DNA of 16,021 bases. Origin: Chloroflexota bacterium. GTDB taxonomy: Bacteria > Chloroflexota > Dormibacteria > CF-121. Made by a program: the position numbers and the translations under genes. The notes beneath the pieces are model-generated. The model was not told where the DNA came from and searched no databases. It worked only from the letters and a program-made list of their open reading frames with translations. The stretch is taken from contig VBEQ01000021.1 in the NCBI GenBank assembly GCA_005881235.1, forward strand, positions 1-16,021, read 5' to 3'. Positions 15,928-16,021 of the stretch are shown in pieces (positions within the stretch are counted from its first letter, which is position 1; every line of letters starts with the position of its first letter).

Positions 15928-16021
15928 TTACGGGATCGACAGCGTATCGCGATCACCCACGGCCGCGCCGAAAAATCGGTATGCCCACTCCTCAGCGAAT
16001 TTGCGGGAGCCAGCAAAGATG
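15928..16021 (-). CDS. C-terminal fragment of a gene resembling ERCC4-domain nucleases
   Basis: Thirty codons are visible before a TAA at 15930-15928; the gene continues beyond the right edge. The residues FAGSRKFAEEWAYRFFGAAV resemble, from memory, the end of bacterial ERCC4-domain proteins (usual form: FCETR-L-EEW-YRFL-AA). ERCC4 domains are XPF/Mus81-type structure-specific nuclease folds. Only 30 residues are available, so the family call is tentative; the coding call rests on protein-like composition and the open frame at the edge. Confidence 0.45.
   Translation of the reverse strand, partial: IFAGSRKFAEEWAYRFFGAAVGDRDTLSIP

Noticed and set aside
15787..16021. Plus-strand frame open to the right edge (GTG 15787 or ATG 15850)
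   Set aside because: No ribosome site, no family features, and the minus-strand frame at the edge is more protein-like.

Overview
The window is a GC-rich bacterial chromosome segment. Its mix of families suggests an uncultured soil lineage of the Chloroflexota / Candidatus Dormibacterota type, or a distant actinobacterial relative. The pointers are a zinc-ribbon/class III cyclase/AAA ATPase/TPR protein, a GYD-domain protein, a secreted protein with aspartate-alanine-tyrosine-serine-proline repeats, an LAxTG-like tail, and several genes that look leaderless or nearly so. This placement is inference from family content; there is no rRNA or other marker gene in the window.

Layout. (1) 1-745, minus: an ECF-type sigma factor with a C-terminal membrane segment, cut by the left edge. 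(2) 815-1921, plus: a possible 60-residue helical protein, then a LuxR-type HTH protein with an unusual four-cysteine region; the two share a frame and are separated by one TAA. (3) 1922-2075: a regulatory region with two perfect inverted repeats around a TTGACA promoter. (4) 2076-7091, plus: a 1671-residue secreted gingipain-like (C25/caspase-fold) putative peptidase with a 14-unit DAYSP repeat, several beta-sandwich domains and a post-COAP-like C-terminus. (5) 7088-11095, minus: a Crp/Fnr regulator followed 9 nt later by a large class III adenylate cyclase/ATPase/TPR protein. (6) 11217-12899, plus, divergent from (5): a soluble GAF-containing NarL-type histidine kinase, probably leaderless. 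(7) 13009-14202, plus: a solitary CpaF/TadA-type secretion ATPase ending at a bidirectional terminator. (8) 14271-15071, minus: a secreted protein with an LAxTG-like anchor. (9) 15221-15574, minus: a GYD-domain protein. (10) 15928-16021, minus: the last 30 codons of a gene that resembles ERCC4-domain nucleases.

How the genes may work together. The clearest unit is the Crp-cyclase pair. The Crp-type protein keeps the glutamate and arginine that hold cyclic nucleotide, and the next gene keeps the catalytic residues of an adenylate cyclase, so one transcript may encode both the producer and the sensor of cAMP. The rest of the window is rich in regulators (sigma factor, LuxR-HTH protein, histidine kinase) and cell-surface proteins (gingipain-like protein, LAxTG protein), but the sequence does not show direct links among them. 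The most unusual items are the gingipain-like repeat protein, the four-cysteine LuxR-HTH protein, the apparently membrane-tethered sigma factor and the isolated CpaF-type ATPase.
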